DNA of 64,000 nucleotides, taken from the NCBI RefSeq assembly GCF_001514195.1, contig NZ_KQ948746.1:1-64000 (forward strand), read 5' to 3'. The notes below the pieces were generated by a model, which saw only the letters and a list, made by a program, of their open reading frames with translations, was not told the DNA's origin and did not search any database. Numbering within the stretch: position 1 is the stretch's first letter; each line of letters opens with the position of its first letter. Of this stretch, positions 9,915 to 21,544 are shown piece by piece. The stretch is from Streptomyces griseorubiginosus (GTDB lineage: Bacteria > Actinomycetota > Actinomycetes > Streptomycetales > Streptomycetaceae). The translations under genes and the position numbers were made by a program.

Positions 9915-11778
9915 CCGCGAAGGGAGCGGCGGGCGCGGGATCGGTCAGCGCGGGAGCGGCCGGCGCACGCCGGGGCGCGCGGTGGCGTACGCCGCGTGCG
10001 GGGTCGTACTTCTGGCGGGGTGCGCCTCCATGCCGGACAGCGGTGATCTGCGCGGGGTGGACTCCACGCCCCGGCAGGACACGCCGGTGCGGGTCTTCGC
10101 GATGCCGCCGCAGGAGGACGCCGAGCCGACCGACATCGTGCAGGGCTTTCTCGAGGCGCTGACCAGCGACGATCCCAACTACGAGACGGCCCGCAAGTAT
10201 CTGACCCCGGCCGCGCAGAAGAAGTGGGAGCCGGGCCTTTCCACCACGGTGCTCGACGACGGGCCCGGCGCCGACATAGTGCGGCCCGCCGACCGGGAGC
10301 AGGCCGACGGCACCTGGTTCACGCTGATCGGCACCAAGGTGGCCGTCGTGGACGCGCAGCAGTCGTACGCGCCGACCTCCGGTCAGTACCGGGAGACCGT
10401 GCACCTGGTGCAGGACAAGAAGACCAAGCAGTGGCGGATCGACACCCCTCCCCAGGGTGTCGTCATGGGGAAGTCGGACTTCCAGCGCAACTACGTGGCC
10501 GTCAACAAGTACTACTTCGCCTCGGAGGCCAAGGCGCTGGCCGTTCCGCAGACGGTGGCCGTCGCCGACCCGGTGTACGTGCGTGAGCGGGTGGATCCCG
10601 TGACGCAGGTGGTGCGCTCGCTGCTCAACGGGCCGACGCGGTGGCTCGACCCCGTCGTCAGGACGAGCTTTCCCACGGGCACCGCCCTCCAGAAGGGGAC
10701 CTCGTCGCTGACCCCCGACGACCGGGGCGCGCTGACCGTGCCGCTCAACGACAAGGCTGGGCACGTCAGTTCGGACCGGTGCCGGGCCATGGCGGCTCAG
10801 CTGCTGTTCACCTTGCAGAACCTCGCGCCGGCCGTGGACACGGTCGAACTACAGGCCGACCGCAGGCCGTTGTGCTCCGCCGACGGGGACGATGCCAACG
10901 GCGTCGCCCAGCGCGGCTCGGTGGAGAAGCCGGCGTCCCTGTACTTCGTGAACGGTGAGCACCGGCTGGTACGGATGCCCGCGGTTCCGGACAGCGGCGA
11001 CGCGAAGGCGGAGCCGGTGCCCGTGCCCGGGGCGCTCGGCGACGGTGACAAGGACCTGCGGTCGGTGGCCGTCTCGCGCGACGAGCACATGGCCGCCGGT
11101 GTCTCTCTCGACGGCAGGTCGCTGTACGTCGGATCGCTGGTGTCGGGCGGGTCGCTCGGGGACCCGGTGCTGGTCAGCACGGGCAAGGCGGCCGAGGACC
11201 GGCTGACCACGCCGAGTTGGGACATCGAGGGCGACCTGTGGGTGGCAGACCGGAATCCCGCCGATCCGCGGCTGCTGCTATTCAAGGAGGGCGCGGGCAA
11301 ACCGCTGAAGGTGGAGACTCCCGGGCTCGACGGGCGGATCAAGGACCTGCGGGTGGCGGCGGACGGGGTGCGGATCGCGCTCGTCGTGCAGAAGGGCGGC
11401 AAGCAGTCGCTGTACGTCGGGCGGATCGAGCGCGAGGGAAAGATCGGCGACGCGCGGAGCGTCTCGGTGCGGGAACTGCGCTCCACCACGCCGGATCTGG
11501 AGGAGGTCACGACCATGTCCTGGGCCGGCGACAGCAGGCTCGTGGTGGTCGGGCGGGAGCAGGGCGGAGTGCAGCAGACGCGGTACGTCCAGGTCGACGG
11601 GTCCACGCCCGAGGGGCCGCCGCCGGCCGCGCTGACGGGTGTGAAGGAGGTCGCCGCCTCGGAGGACGACGATGTGCCGTTGGCCGCGTACTCGGAGGAC
11701 GGGATCGTACGGCTGCCGTCGGGGGCGCAGTGGCAGAAGGTGGATGCGGACGGGACGGCGCCGGTTTATCCGGGGTGA
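9904..11778 (+). CDS. lpqB: Lipoprotein LpqB
   Basis: 624 residues starting at a GTG preceded by GGGGGAGG eight bases upstream, inside the end of mtrB. The signal sequence ends in a lipobox, VVLLAGC, with Cys40 as the lipidated residue. The body has the LpqB N-terminal GerMN-like domain (about 90-300; QVVRSLLNGPTRWLDPVV) and a C-terminal beta-propeller-like part. In mycobacteria LpqB interacts with the extracellular part of MtrB and modulates signalling, and this gene order is the same. It is secreted and membrane-anchored. Confidence 0.95.
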   Translation: MDADREGSGGRGIGQRGSGRRTPGRAVAYAACGVVLLAGCASMPDSGDLRGVDSTPRQDTPVRVFAMPPQEDAEPTDIVQGFLEALTSDDPNYETARKYLTPAAQKKWEPGLSTTVLDDGPGADIVRPADREQADGTWFTLIGTKVAVVDAQQSYAPTSGQYRETVHLVQDKKTKQWRIDTPPQGVVMGKSDFQRNYVAVNKYYFASEAKALAVPQTVAVADPVYVRERVDPVTQVVRSLLNGPTRWLDPVVRTSFPTGTALQKGTSSLTPDDRGALTVPLNDKAGHVSSDRCRAMAAQLLFTLQNLAPAVDTVELQADRRPLCSADGDDANGVAQRGSVEKPASLYFVNGEHRLVRMPAVPDSGDAKAEPVPVPGALGDGDKDLRSVAVSRDEHMAAGVSLDGRSLYVGSLVSGGSLGDPVLVSTGKAAEDRLTTPSWDIEGDLWVADRNPADPRLLLFKEGAGKPLKVETPGLDGRIKDLRVAADGVRIALVVQKGGKQSLYVGRIEREGKIGDARSVSVRELRSTTPDLEEVTTMSWAGDSRLVVVGREQGGVQQTRYVQVDGSTPEGPPPAALTGVKEVAASEDDDVPLAAYSEDGIVRLPSGAQWQKVDADGTAPVYPG

Positions 11779-12107
11779 CGGGGGCGTGGTGACGGCGGCG
11801 TGGTGACCGGCCACGGTGACGGGCATCGGTGACGGGTCACGATGACGTCGCTCGTTCGCGGAGCGTGTTGTAGGGAGCGGTTGCTTTTGCCGGGGGAGGC
11901 CCTGGTGGGGGTGGCCGCTTTTCCTTTCGGGTCTTATCGAGCGTGGCGGTGCGGATTCGAGGCACTGGTCCTCGGGGGCCGAAGCAATTCGTTGTATGGG
12001 GTCGGTATTTGATGTGGGAACTGCTGTTCGGGTAAGCGGCGGGGTTTTCCACAGGGGGTTATCCACAGGGGTGGTCGGCCGGCCCCCGTGTTGGCACAGT
12101 GGTGGGC
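11779..12107. other. lpqB-comF intergenic region
   Basis: 329 bases with no supportable gene. The left part has imperfect GTGACGG repeats. The right part is unusually AT-rich for this genome (around 11930-12020) and ends in two DnaA-box-like sites annotated separately. It probably carries the comF promoter. Confidence 0.5.
12045..12067 (+). promoter_or_regulatory. Pair of DnaA-box-like sites
   Basis: TTTTCCACA at 12045-12053 and TTATCCACA at 12059-12067 lie in direct orientation 14 bases apart. The second is the exact consensus DnaA box. They sit about 40 bases upstream of the comF-like gene, far from any dnaA/dnaN context, so this is not oriC. A regulatory or DnaA-titrating role is an inference from the sequence match only. 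Confidence 0.45.
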
Positions 12108-13460
12108 ATGCGGGGGTGGTGGCAGGACCTCACCGATCTGGTGCTGCCGGCCGAGTGCGGAGGCTGCGGGAGGCCTCGCACGGCGCTCTGTCCTGAGTGC
12201 CGTGCCGCCCTGGACGGGGCCGCACCGCGCCGGGTGCGACCGGTGCCGGAGCCGCCCGGACTGCCGGCCGTGCATGCGGCGGCTCGGTATGCGGATGCGG
12301 TGCGGGCGGTGCTGTTGGCGCACAAGGAGCGGGGCGCTCTGGGGCTCGCGGGGCCGCTCGGTTCGGCATTGGCGGGAGCCGTGTGGGCGGGGGTGCGGGA
12401 GGTTCGTGAGACGGGCGACGAGGGAGCGGCCTGGGGGCGCGTGCTGTTGGTCCCTGTGCCGTCCGCGCGGCGGGCCGTGCGGGCCCGGGGACATGACCCG
12501 GCCCGGCGGATCGCCCTCGCGGCGGCGGGAGAACTGCGGCGGGCGGGGATGCCGGCGCGCGTGGTGGCCGTACTGCGGCAGCGGCGGGGCGTGGCCGACC
12601 AGTCGGGGCTCAACTCCCGGCAGCGGATGGACAACCTCGCCGGTGCGCTGACCGTGGTGCCGGGCGGCGGACGGCTGCTGTCCGAAGGACTGGTCGTGCT
12701 GGTCGACGACCTGATGACGACGGGGGCGACCTTGGCGGAGGCGGCTCGGGCGGTACGGGAGGCGAGGGAGGGGGAACACCGGGGGCACCTCGGTGCGGGG
12801 GCCGGGGTTCGTGGGGAGCACCGCGGACTCAGGGCTTGCGAGGGGAGGGCCGGGCCTCGTGGCCAACAGGCTTGGTCTCGTGATGAACAGATGGCGGCCG
12901 GACGCCGTGATCAACGGCAACAGGGGGTGGGCGGAGGACCTGCCCAGCGGGGCGGGCTCGGCGGGCTGCGGCAGCCCGAGTCGAGGGCGGAGGCCGGTCG
13001 CCGGCAGTCGGAGTCGGAGAGGTGGAGCGCCGACGCGCAGGCGGCCATTGACGGCTGGCGTGAGCGGGCCAGGGCGGCGAGGGACGCGCGGGATGGTCAC
13101 GGGCAGGGGGCGACGGATGAGCGGGCTGACCAAGGGCCGACGGAGTCGCGGCGGTCGGAGACAAGTGCGTGGCTTGCTCCGGGGCAACCGGGGGCAGGCG
13201 GGAGCCACAGGGGACGGTCGCAGGGACCTGGTGGGGCTCGCAAGGTGCGGGGAGTGGGTGGATGCGGGAGTGACGGGGAGAGCGTCGTGTACACGGCCGC
13301 AACACGGGAAGGCATGAGGGACCGGATGATCGCAGGGACCGAGGAGGACACGGCCCGGGAGCGCTGCCAGGGGGCGGCGGGCGCCGGTGGCGTCCGTGAC
13401 CTGATCTGCGCGGCTGTGGTCGCGGCCTCGCCGGATTCCTCCGAGATAAACCGGAACTGA
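12108..13460 (+). CDS. ComF family phosphoribosyltransferase-like protein with long C-terminal insertion
   Basis: 450 residues, compared with about 230-280 usual. The N-terminus has a four-cysteine zinc-ribbon (ECGGCGRPRTALCPECR, about 13-29). The PRPP-binding loop VVLVDDLMTTGATLAEA is at about 197-213. After residue 220 comes an Arg/Gly/Gln-rich, unstructured stretch of about 210 residues, then a tail AAVVAASPDSSEINRN that I recognise as the usual end of Streptomyces ComF proteins. The insertion therefore splits the normal tail from the domain. ComF proteins belong to DNA-uptake and possibly DNA-repair systems; the substrate is unknown. Upstream GTGs at 12099 and 12102 are alternative starts. 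Confidence 0.85.
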   Translation: MRGWWQDLTDLVLPAECGGCGRPRTALCPECRAALDGAAPRRVRPVPEPPGLPAVHAAARYADAVRAVLLAHKERGALGLAGPLGSALAGAVWAGVREVRETGDEGAAWGRVLLVPVPSARRAVRARGHDPARRIALAAAGELRRAGMPARVVAVLRQRRGVADQSGLNSRQRMDNLAGALTVVPGGGRLLSEGLVVLVDDLMTTGATLAEAARAVREAREGEHRGHLGAGAGVRGEHRGLRACEGRAGPRGQQAWSRDEQMAAGRRDQRQQGVGGGPAQRGGLGGLRQPESRAEAGRRQSESERWSADAQAAIDGWRERARAARDARDGHGQGATDERADQGPTESRRSETSAWLAPGQPGAGGSHRGRSQGPGGARKVRGVGGCGSDGESVVYTAATREGMRDRMIAGTEEDTARERCQGAAGAGGVRDLICAAVVAASPDSSEINRN

Positions 13461-13771
13461 CTGTCAAGTTGCATCGTTGCAGGTTGTGAGAGGACCAATT
13501 CACCTGAACGGAGGTACGCCGCGGTAGAGGGTGACGACATCCGTCCGGGCGAGATATGTTCGGTTGTGAGAGAAAGGCGCAGGCCACACCTCACTAATCC
13601 GAATGCCGTGCCGCGGGATTTCCATCATCACCCGCGCCGGTGGAATGGAGATCTTGCCCGCGGGGGAGGAGGTGGAAGTCACCGAGTCCGAGGTTCCGGG
13701 GCTCACCGGAGCTTGGTGCAAAAGGGAGATGCTCCGCATCGAGGCGGAGCGATCCGGGAACGGAGTTCTGC
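13461..13771. promoter_or_regulatory. hpf upstream region with 11-bp direct repeats
   Basis: 311 bases before hpf. The 11-mer GGTTGTGAGAG occurs at 13482-13492 and again at 13562-13572, exactly 80 bases apart and in the same orientation. A GGAG at 13762 serves as the hpf ribosome binding site. An open frame from ATG 13603 runs into hpf in another frame; I do not consider it proven coding. The repeats could be sites for a stress or dormancy regulator. Confidence 0.4.
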
Positions 13772-14464
13772 GTGGACATCGTCGTCAAGGGCCGCAAGAC
13801 CGAGGTGCCCGAGCGGTTCCGCAAGCACGTGGCCGAGAAGCTGAAGCTGGAGAAGATCCAGAAGCTCGATGGCAAGGTGATCAGCCTCGACGTCGAGGTG
13901 TCCAAGGAGCCGAACCCCCGACAGGCCGACCGTTGTGACCGAGTGGAGATCACGCTCCGCTCCCGCGGTCCGGTGATCCGGGCGGAAGCGGCAGCCAGCG
14001 ACCCGTACGCGGCACTCGACCTGGCAGCGGAGAAGCTGGACGCCAGGCTGCGCAAGCAGCACGACAAGCGCCACACGCGGCGCGGCGCACGCCGGCTCAC
14101 GGCGGCCGAGGTCCCGGACCACGTTCCGGACGCGGCGACCCTCAACGGCAACGGTCACCCCGTGCACGAGGACGAGCCGGAGGGCGTACCCACCAAGAGG
14201 ATCGGCTCGCTGGAGATCAAGGGCGAAGGCCCCCTGATCGTCCGCGAGAAGACCCATGTCGCCTCCCCGATGACTCTCGACCAGGCGCTCTACGAGATGG
14301 AACTGGTCGGGCACGACTTCTATCTGTTCGTCGACTCCGAGACCAAGGAACCGAGTGTCGTCTACCGGCGGCACGCATACGACTACGGCGTCATCCACCT
14401 GAGCACGGACCCGATGGTCGCCCGGGCACACTCTCCCGCGCCCGGTGGCACGACGGGGAGCTGA
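13772..14464 (+). CDS. hpf: Long-form ribosome hibernation promoting factor
   Basis: 230 residues, the size of long HPF. The N-terminal S30AE domain (about 1-105; RHVAEKL-type helix and VEITLRSRGPVIRAEA) binds the 30S subunit. A charged linker leads to the C-terminal dimerisation domain (about 170-230; MTLDQALYEMELVGHDFYLF and VVYRRHAYDYGVIHL) that joins two 70S ribosomes into 100S particles. The GTG start at 13772 has GGAG eight bases upstream; an in-frame ATG further upstream encodes non-homologous Arg/Ser-rich sequence. It sits between comF and secA as in other actinobacteria. Confidence 0.94.
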   Translation: MDIVVKGRKTEVPERFRKHVAEKLKLEKIQKLDGKVISLDVEVSKEPNPRQADRCDRVEITLRSRGPVIRAEAAASDPYAALDLAAEKLDARLRKQHDKRHTRRGARRLTAAEVPDHVPDAATLNGNGHPVHEDEPEGVPTKRIGSLEIKGEGPLIVREKTHVASPMTLDQALYEMELVGHDFYLFVDSETKEPSVVYRRHAYDYGVIHLSTDPMVARAHSPAPGGTTGS

Positions 14465-14484
14465 CCCTCCCGGATGACAGCTGA

Positions 14485-14525
14485 CGGGTGCCCCTGGAGC
14501 GCGTGTGCGCCCCCAGGGGCACCCG
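14485..14525 (+). terminator. hpf terminator hairpin
   Basis: A 13-bp perfect stem (14485-14497 with 14513-14525) encloses a GC-rich 15-base loop, 20 bases after the hpf stop. There is no clear U-tract, as is common in Streptomyces. Confidence 0.7.
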
Positions 14526-14664
14526 CGTGCGACCGTTTCGCGCCTCGCTCTGTCATCTCACTGTCGTCCGGGCATGAAATCATGGCCGTACCGGCCCAAC
14601 CGGTGGGTCGTTGCCTTGGGTTGGCGATGGCACGAACCAGCCACAGCCTTCAGGGGGAGGAACG

Positions 14665-15411
14665 ATGGCGGACAGCTTCGGACCGCTGCGCGGCGAGGGC
14701 GCCGACGACGGCGTCGACGACATGGGCGCGGACGCGGGCTCACCACGCAAGGAACCCATCCGGGTCCTGGTCGTGGACGACCATGCGCTCTTCCGGCGGG
14801 GACTGGAGATCGTGCTGGCGGCCGAGGAGGACATCCAGGTCGTCGGCGAGGCGGGCGATGGCGCGGAGGCCGTCGACAAGGCCGCCGACCTGCTGCCGGA
14901 CATCGTTCTGATGGACGTGCGGATGCCCAAGCGAGGCGGCATCGAGGCCTGCACCTCCATCAAGGAGGTGGCACCCAGCGCGAAGATCATCATGCTGACG
15001 ATCAGTGACGAGGAAGCCGACCTCTACGACGCGATCAAGGCCGGTGCGACCGGATACCTCCTCAAGGAGATCTCCACGGACGAGGTCGCCACCGCGATCC
15101 GCGCGGTGGCCGACGGGCAGTCGCAGATCAGCCCCTCCATGGCGTCGAAGCTGCTCACCGAGTTCAAGTCGATGATCCAGCGGACCGACGAGCGGCGGCT
15201 GGTGCCCGCGCCGCGGCTGACCGACCGGGAGCTGGAAGTCCTCAAGCTCGTCGCCACCGGGATGAACAACCGTGACATCGCCAAGGAGTTGTTCATCTCC
15301 GAGAACACCGTGAAGAACCATGTGCGCAACATCCTGGAGAAGCTTCAGCTGCACTCCAGGATGGAGGCCGTCGTCTACGCGATGCGCGAGAAGATCCTAG
15401 AGATCCGCTAG
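14665..15411 (+). CDS. Orphan NarL/FixJ-family response regulator
   Basis: 248 residues. A 28-residue acidic leader precedes the receiver domain (VLVVDDH at 34-40, phospho-acceptor Asp84 in VLMDVRMP). A LuxR-type helix-turn-helix follows at about 180-240 (LTDRELEVLKLVATGMNNRDIA). No histidine kinase gene is adjacent. From memory, the same position in S. coelicolor (between hpf and secA) carries the orphan regulator called OrrA, linked to antibiotic production and development; the identity here rests on gene order and family. The 3' end overlaps the convergent YcaQ-like gene by 15 bases. Confidence 0.9.
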   Translation: MADSFGPLRGEGADDGVDDMGADAGSPRKEPIRVLVVDDHALFRRGLEIVLAAEEDIQVVGEAGDGAEAVDKAADLLPDIVLMDVRMPKRGGIEACTSIKEVAPSAKIIMLTISDEEADLYDAIKAGATGYLLKEISTDEVATAIRAVADGQSQISPSMASKLLTEFKSMIQRTDERRLVPAPRLTDRELEVLKLVATGMNNRDIAKELFISENTVKNHVRNILEKLQLHSRMEAVVYAMREKILEIR

Positions 15412-16590
15412 CGCCTTCACGAGGGGCTCGCGGAGCTCCGGAGCGTCCACCCGCTCCACACGTACGTCCGTGCAGTCCACCCAGCTCGCCGCCTCGACCA
15501 GGGCCTGCGCCACCGCCGGGACCGCCTTCGGGCCGTCCAGCGTGACCTGCCGGGCCACCAGCGTGCCGCCCTCGCGGGCCGGGTCCACGCGGCCGACCAG
15601 ACGGCCACCTGCCAGTACCGGCATCGCGAAGTAGCCGTGAATCCGCTTGGGCTTGGGGACGTAGGCCTCCAGGCGGTGGGTGAAGCCGAAGATCCGCTCC
15701 GTACGCGCGCGTTCCCAGATCAGGGAGTCGAACGGGGACAGCAGGGTGGTGCGGTGGCGGCCGCGCGGAGGCGTCTCCAGGGCCGCGGGGTCGGCCCAGG
15801 CCGGCTTGCCCCAGCCCTCGACGGTCACCGGTACCAGGCCGGAGTCGGCGATCACCGCGTCGACCTGCTCGCCCTTCAGGCGGTGGTAGTCGGCGATGTC
15901 CGCACGGGTGCCGACCCCCAGGGACTGCCCGGCGAGACGGACCAGGCGGCGCACGCACTCGGTGTCGTCCAGCTCGTCATGGAGCAGGTCGGCGGGGACG
16001 GCACGCTCGGCGAGGTCGTACACCCGCTTCCAGCCGCGGCGCTCCACGCAGACCACCTCGCCGTACATCAGGGCGCGTTCGACGGCGACCTTGGTGCCGG
16101 ACCAGTCCCACCACTCGCTGGTCCGCTTCGCGCCGCCCAACTCCGTGGCGGTGAGGGGGCCTTCGGTGCGGAGCTGCTTGACGACCTGGTCGTAGGTGCC
16201 TTCCGGGAGCTGGTGGTTCCAGTGCGGGCGGGACCGGTAGGCGCGGCGACGGAAGGCGAAGTGGGGCCATTCCTCGATGGGGAGGATGCAGGCCGCGTGC
16301 GACCAGTACTCGAAGGCGTGGGGGCGCGGCTGCGCCGCGCCGGGGGGCGCGGTGGTCCAGTAGGCGTCCTCCACCGTTCTGCGGCCCACCGCGCCGAGAC
16401 GGGCGTACGGGATCAGCTCGTGGGAGCGGGCCAGGACCGAGATGGTGTCGAGCTGGACCGCGCCCAGGTGGCGGAGGACGCCGCGGACTCCGGCCCGCCG
16501 GTCGGGAGAGCCGAGGAAGCCCTGGGCACGCAGCGCGATACGACGGGCCTCGTCGGCCGAGAGGTCGGTGGTGGGACGCGGGGTCGTCAT
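15397..16590 (-). CDS. Winged-helix DNA-binding protein of the YcaQ (DUF1006) family
   Basis: 397 residues. The family hallmarks are DEARRIALRAQGF at 13-25, the GAVQLDTISVLARSH segment at about 43-57, and the central RTLLSPFDSLIWERARTERIFGF-like stretch near 290-312 (here TTLLSPFDSLIWER). E. coli YcaQ is a DNA glycosylase acting on interstrand crosslinks, so a DNA-repair role is plausible. The ATG at 16590 starts the conserved sequence directly. Its 3' end overlaps the orphan response regulator gene by 15 bases in a convergent arrangement, so the two transcripts would share sequence at their ends. Confidence 0.86.
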   Translation of the reverse strand: MTTPRPTTDLSADEARRIALRAQGFLGSPDRRAGVRGVLRHLGAVQLDTISVLARSHELIPYARLGAVGRRTVEDAYWTTAPPGAAQPRPHAFEYWSHAACILPIEEWPHFAFRRRAYRSRPHWNHQLPEGTYDQVVKQLRTEGPLTATELGGAKRTSEWWDWSGTKVAVERALMYGEVVCVERRGWKRVYDLAERAVPADLLHDELDDTECVRRLVRLAGQSLGVGTRADIADYHRLKGEQVDAVIADSGLVPVTVEGWGKPAWADPAALETPPRGRHRTTLLSPFDSLIWERARTERIFGFTHRLEAYVPKPKRIHGYFAMPVLAGGRLVGRVDPAREGGTLVARQVTLDGPKAVPAVAQALVEAASWVDCTDVRVERVDAPELREPLVKALADL

Positions 16591-16655
16591 GGGTCCGAAC
16601 GATAGAGGCAGGCACTGACAGTCCGAGGTGACCTGCGCATTTGTCGGGACAGGCG

Positions 16656-17228
16656 TTACCGGGGCGCCGGCAGGTACTGGGCGGTCGACGGCAGGCCCAG
16701 GTCGGAGGGGAGCAGTGCGCCGAGCCAGCAGTCCCGGCGGATGCCCTGGTGGGCGATGCCGGAGCGCATGACGCCCTCGACGACGAAGCCGGCGCGCTCG
16801 GCCACCGCGCGCGAGGGCTCGTTGCCCACTTCGGCGCGCCACTCCACGCGGTCGACGGACAGCTCGGTGACGGCCCAGCGGGAGGCGGCGAGGACGGCCT
16901 CGGTGACGTAGCCCTTGCCGCGGTGCTCCTTGACGGCCCAGTAGCCGATCTCGGCCGTGGCCTGCCCCCGCATGGTCAGACCCAGCATGCCCACCAGGTC
17001 CTCCCCTTCGGGGAGGAAGAGACCCCAGGTGAACATCGTGCCGTTCGCCCAGCCCTGCGGGACCAGCTGCTCGGTGAAGCCCTGGGCGTGCTCGGGCAGG
17101 TACGGCGAGGGGATGGTCGTCCAGCGCAGGATGTCGGGATCCTGGACGGCGGTGAACACGGTCTCGGTGTCCTGCGGGCCGGGCGTGCGCAGCAGCAGGC
17201 GGTCGGTGGTGAGGGTGACGGGGTCCAT
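16656..17228 (-). CDS. GNAT family N-acetyltransferase (RimJ/RimL type)
   Basis: 190 residues. The opening LTTDRLLLRTPGPQDTETVF is the standard start of RimJ/RimL-like enzymes. The acetyl-CoA loop lies in AEIGYWAVKEHRGKGYVTEA (about 92-111) and the GNEPSRAVAERAGFVVEGVM region (about 135-154) completes motif B. These enzymes acetylate N-termini of ribosomal proteins or small amines; the substrate here cannot be told. It is transcribed toward the YcaQ-like gene with a 65-base gap. Confidence 0.9.
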   Translation of the reverse strand: MDPVTLTTDRLLLRTPGPQDTETVFTAVQDPDILRWTTIPSPYLPEHAQGFTEQLVPQGWANGTMFTWGLFLPEGEDLVGMLGLTMRGQATAEIGYWAVKEHRGKGYVTEAVLAASRWAVTELSVDRVEWRAEVGNEPSRAVAERAGFVVEGVMRSGIAHQGIRRDCWLGALLPSDLGLPSTAQYLPAPR

Positions 17229-17499
17229 CGACTGATTCTGCTCAGGTGTTCGGTGAAGGCGCCATCAGTTTTGCTGTGAGTGAGCGGGCCGTCACAATTC
17301 GCGCAATTCGTGAGCGGGACGCGGCACCATCGGCGTTGCTCGTCCGTTGTCACCTTTGAAGCAGATTTGAAGATGCTGACAGTCGGCGTACCCGGCAGGC
17401 CTCCCGGCCTGGCGGTGTCCTCGCATACGATGGCCGTTGCTCAGTAAGTGAAATGGAAACCGACCGTCCCAGGCCCGACCGGCAAGGAGACCAACCCCC
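17229..17499. promoter_or_regulatory. secA upstream region
   Basis: 271 bases between the divergent acetyltransferase and secA genes. CATACGAT at about 17424-17431 is a plausible -10 region for secA. AAGGAG about ten bases before the GTG is the ribosome binding site. I see no further gene. Confidence 0.4.
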
Positions 17500-20340
<2,841 letters not shown>

Positions 20341-20381
20341 TTCTGTCTGACGCCGCGGCGCCCTGGGGCGCTGGGGCGGTG

Positions 20382-20416
20382 GAAGGGCCGGGTCACCTGA
20401 GGGTGCCCGGCCCTTC
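20382..20416 (+). terminator. secA terminator
   Basis: The arms GAAGGGCCGGG and CCCGGCCCTTC (20382-20392 with 20406-20416) enclose an inner CACC/GGTG pair and a TGAG loop. It begins 41 bases after the secA stop and may also stop the convergent Rv3235-like gene. Confidence 0.8.
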
Positions 20417-20533
20417 GGCGTGCGGTGGGCATGCGATGGGCGTGCGGTGGGCGCGAGGGGGGCGGCTGCCGGGGACAGCGGGGCCCATGGGTGCCTGCAA
20501 GGGCTTCTCGGACCGGGTTTCTCCGCGGATTCG

Positions 20534-21223
20534 TCAGTCGTCGTCGGGGCGTGGGGCTCGGGGACCGCCCAGTTCGACCGCGGTGCAGCGCCAGCGCAGG
20601 TCCTGGCCCTGTTCCAGGCGGAAGGCCATGGCGCGCAGCTGGTCGCCGGCCCCGATGCGGGCGAAGGCCTCCACGGCGCCCTGGCGGGGCACGTAGTAGC
20701 CGATGTCGCGGACGACGGGGCGGGAGCCGCGGGTGCGCAGGGGACCGCGTTCGGCGAGCCAGGCCAGTTCGTCGTAGGCGCGGCCCGCGGTGTGCCGGAG
20801 CATCGAGTGGACGGGGCGCTGACCGCTCAGGACGGCGAGGAGGAGGTCGGCGAAGAGATCGGTGGGGCGGGGCCGGGGGACGGGGGCGTGGGGTCGGCGG
20901 GGGGTCTGGGGCGGAACGAGAGGGATGAGGTCCGTGGGGACGTCCGGGGTGGCATCGGAGGCCGTGTCCGGAGTGGCGGTAAGGCGGGTCGTGGTCGGCG
21001 TGCCGGTTCGGGTGGGGGTGCCCTGGGGGCGGCTGTCCGTGGGCCTCGTGCGGGGACGGGTGCCGTTGCCGGGGGAGCCCGGTGGGCGGCCGTCGCCCGG
21101 GGACGTACCGGGGGTGCTGCCGCCGGGGGTGCGCGGTGGGCTGCCGGCGGGGCGGCGGGAGTCGTGGCGGGCCGGCGGGCGGGTGCCGGAGCGGTGCTGG
21201 GCCCTGGTCATGACCTTGTTCAT
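20534..21223 (-). CDS. Rv3235 family protein
   Basis: 229 residues. The first 110 are Pro/Arg/Thr-rich and probably disordered. The conserved part (about 115-229) has DLFADLLLAVLSGQRPVHSM, YDELAWLAERG, a VRDIGYYVPRQGAVEAFARI segment and a final WRCTAVELG. This is the actinobacterial family named after M. tuberculosis Rv3235, which also lies near secA and lpqB. The function is unknown; no enzyme motif is visible. The start at 21223 has GGGG nearby; an in-frame start at 21310 would only add non-conserved sequence. Confidence 0.8.
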   Translation of the reverse strand: MNKVMTRAQHRSGTRPPARHDSRRPAGSPPRTPGGSTPGTSPGDGRPPGSPGNGTRPRTRPTDSRPQGTPTRTGTPTTTRLTATPDTASDATPDVPTDLIPLVPPQTPRRPHAPVPRPRPTDLFADLLLAVLSGQRPVHSMLRHTAGRAYDELAWLAERGPLRTRGSRPVVRDIGYYVPRQGAVEAFARIGAGDQLRAMAFRLEQGQDLRWRCTAVELGGPRAPRPDDD

Positions 21224-21544
21224 GGGATCCCCGTTCTGCGAGCCCGGAAAGTACCGGGCGGTAACTTCGTGCTTGGGGATCTTGTACGGGGCCGCGGGCC
21301 ACGACGGCAAGGAAGCCGAGAGCCGGGTCGGACGGCCGGAATCTTCACCTATCAGGGTGATGCGAGGGGGTGGAGGCCCATGATCCCGGGGGTGGGCCGG
21401 GTGAATTTCGGGACGGGCGTGGACGCCTCACGGAGTCCGGGCAGGGACTCGAAAGGGGACGCCCGCACGTATCCTGAAGGCCTTCGCGGAGCCCCTCCGA
21501 CCGCGTCCTTCGACCACGTTCTCCGACCACGAAAGCGGCCAGCC
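21224..21544. other. Divergent intergenic region between Rv3235-like and DUF6912 genes
   Basis: 321 bases, presumably carrying back-to-back promoters. I see no supportable gene, tRNA or strong hairpin. Confidence 0.4.

Noticed and set aside
13603-13938. A 111-residue leader protein before hpf
   Set aside because: It runs into the hpf coding region in another frame, has no clear ribosome binding site and its second half is the hpf shadow.
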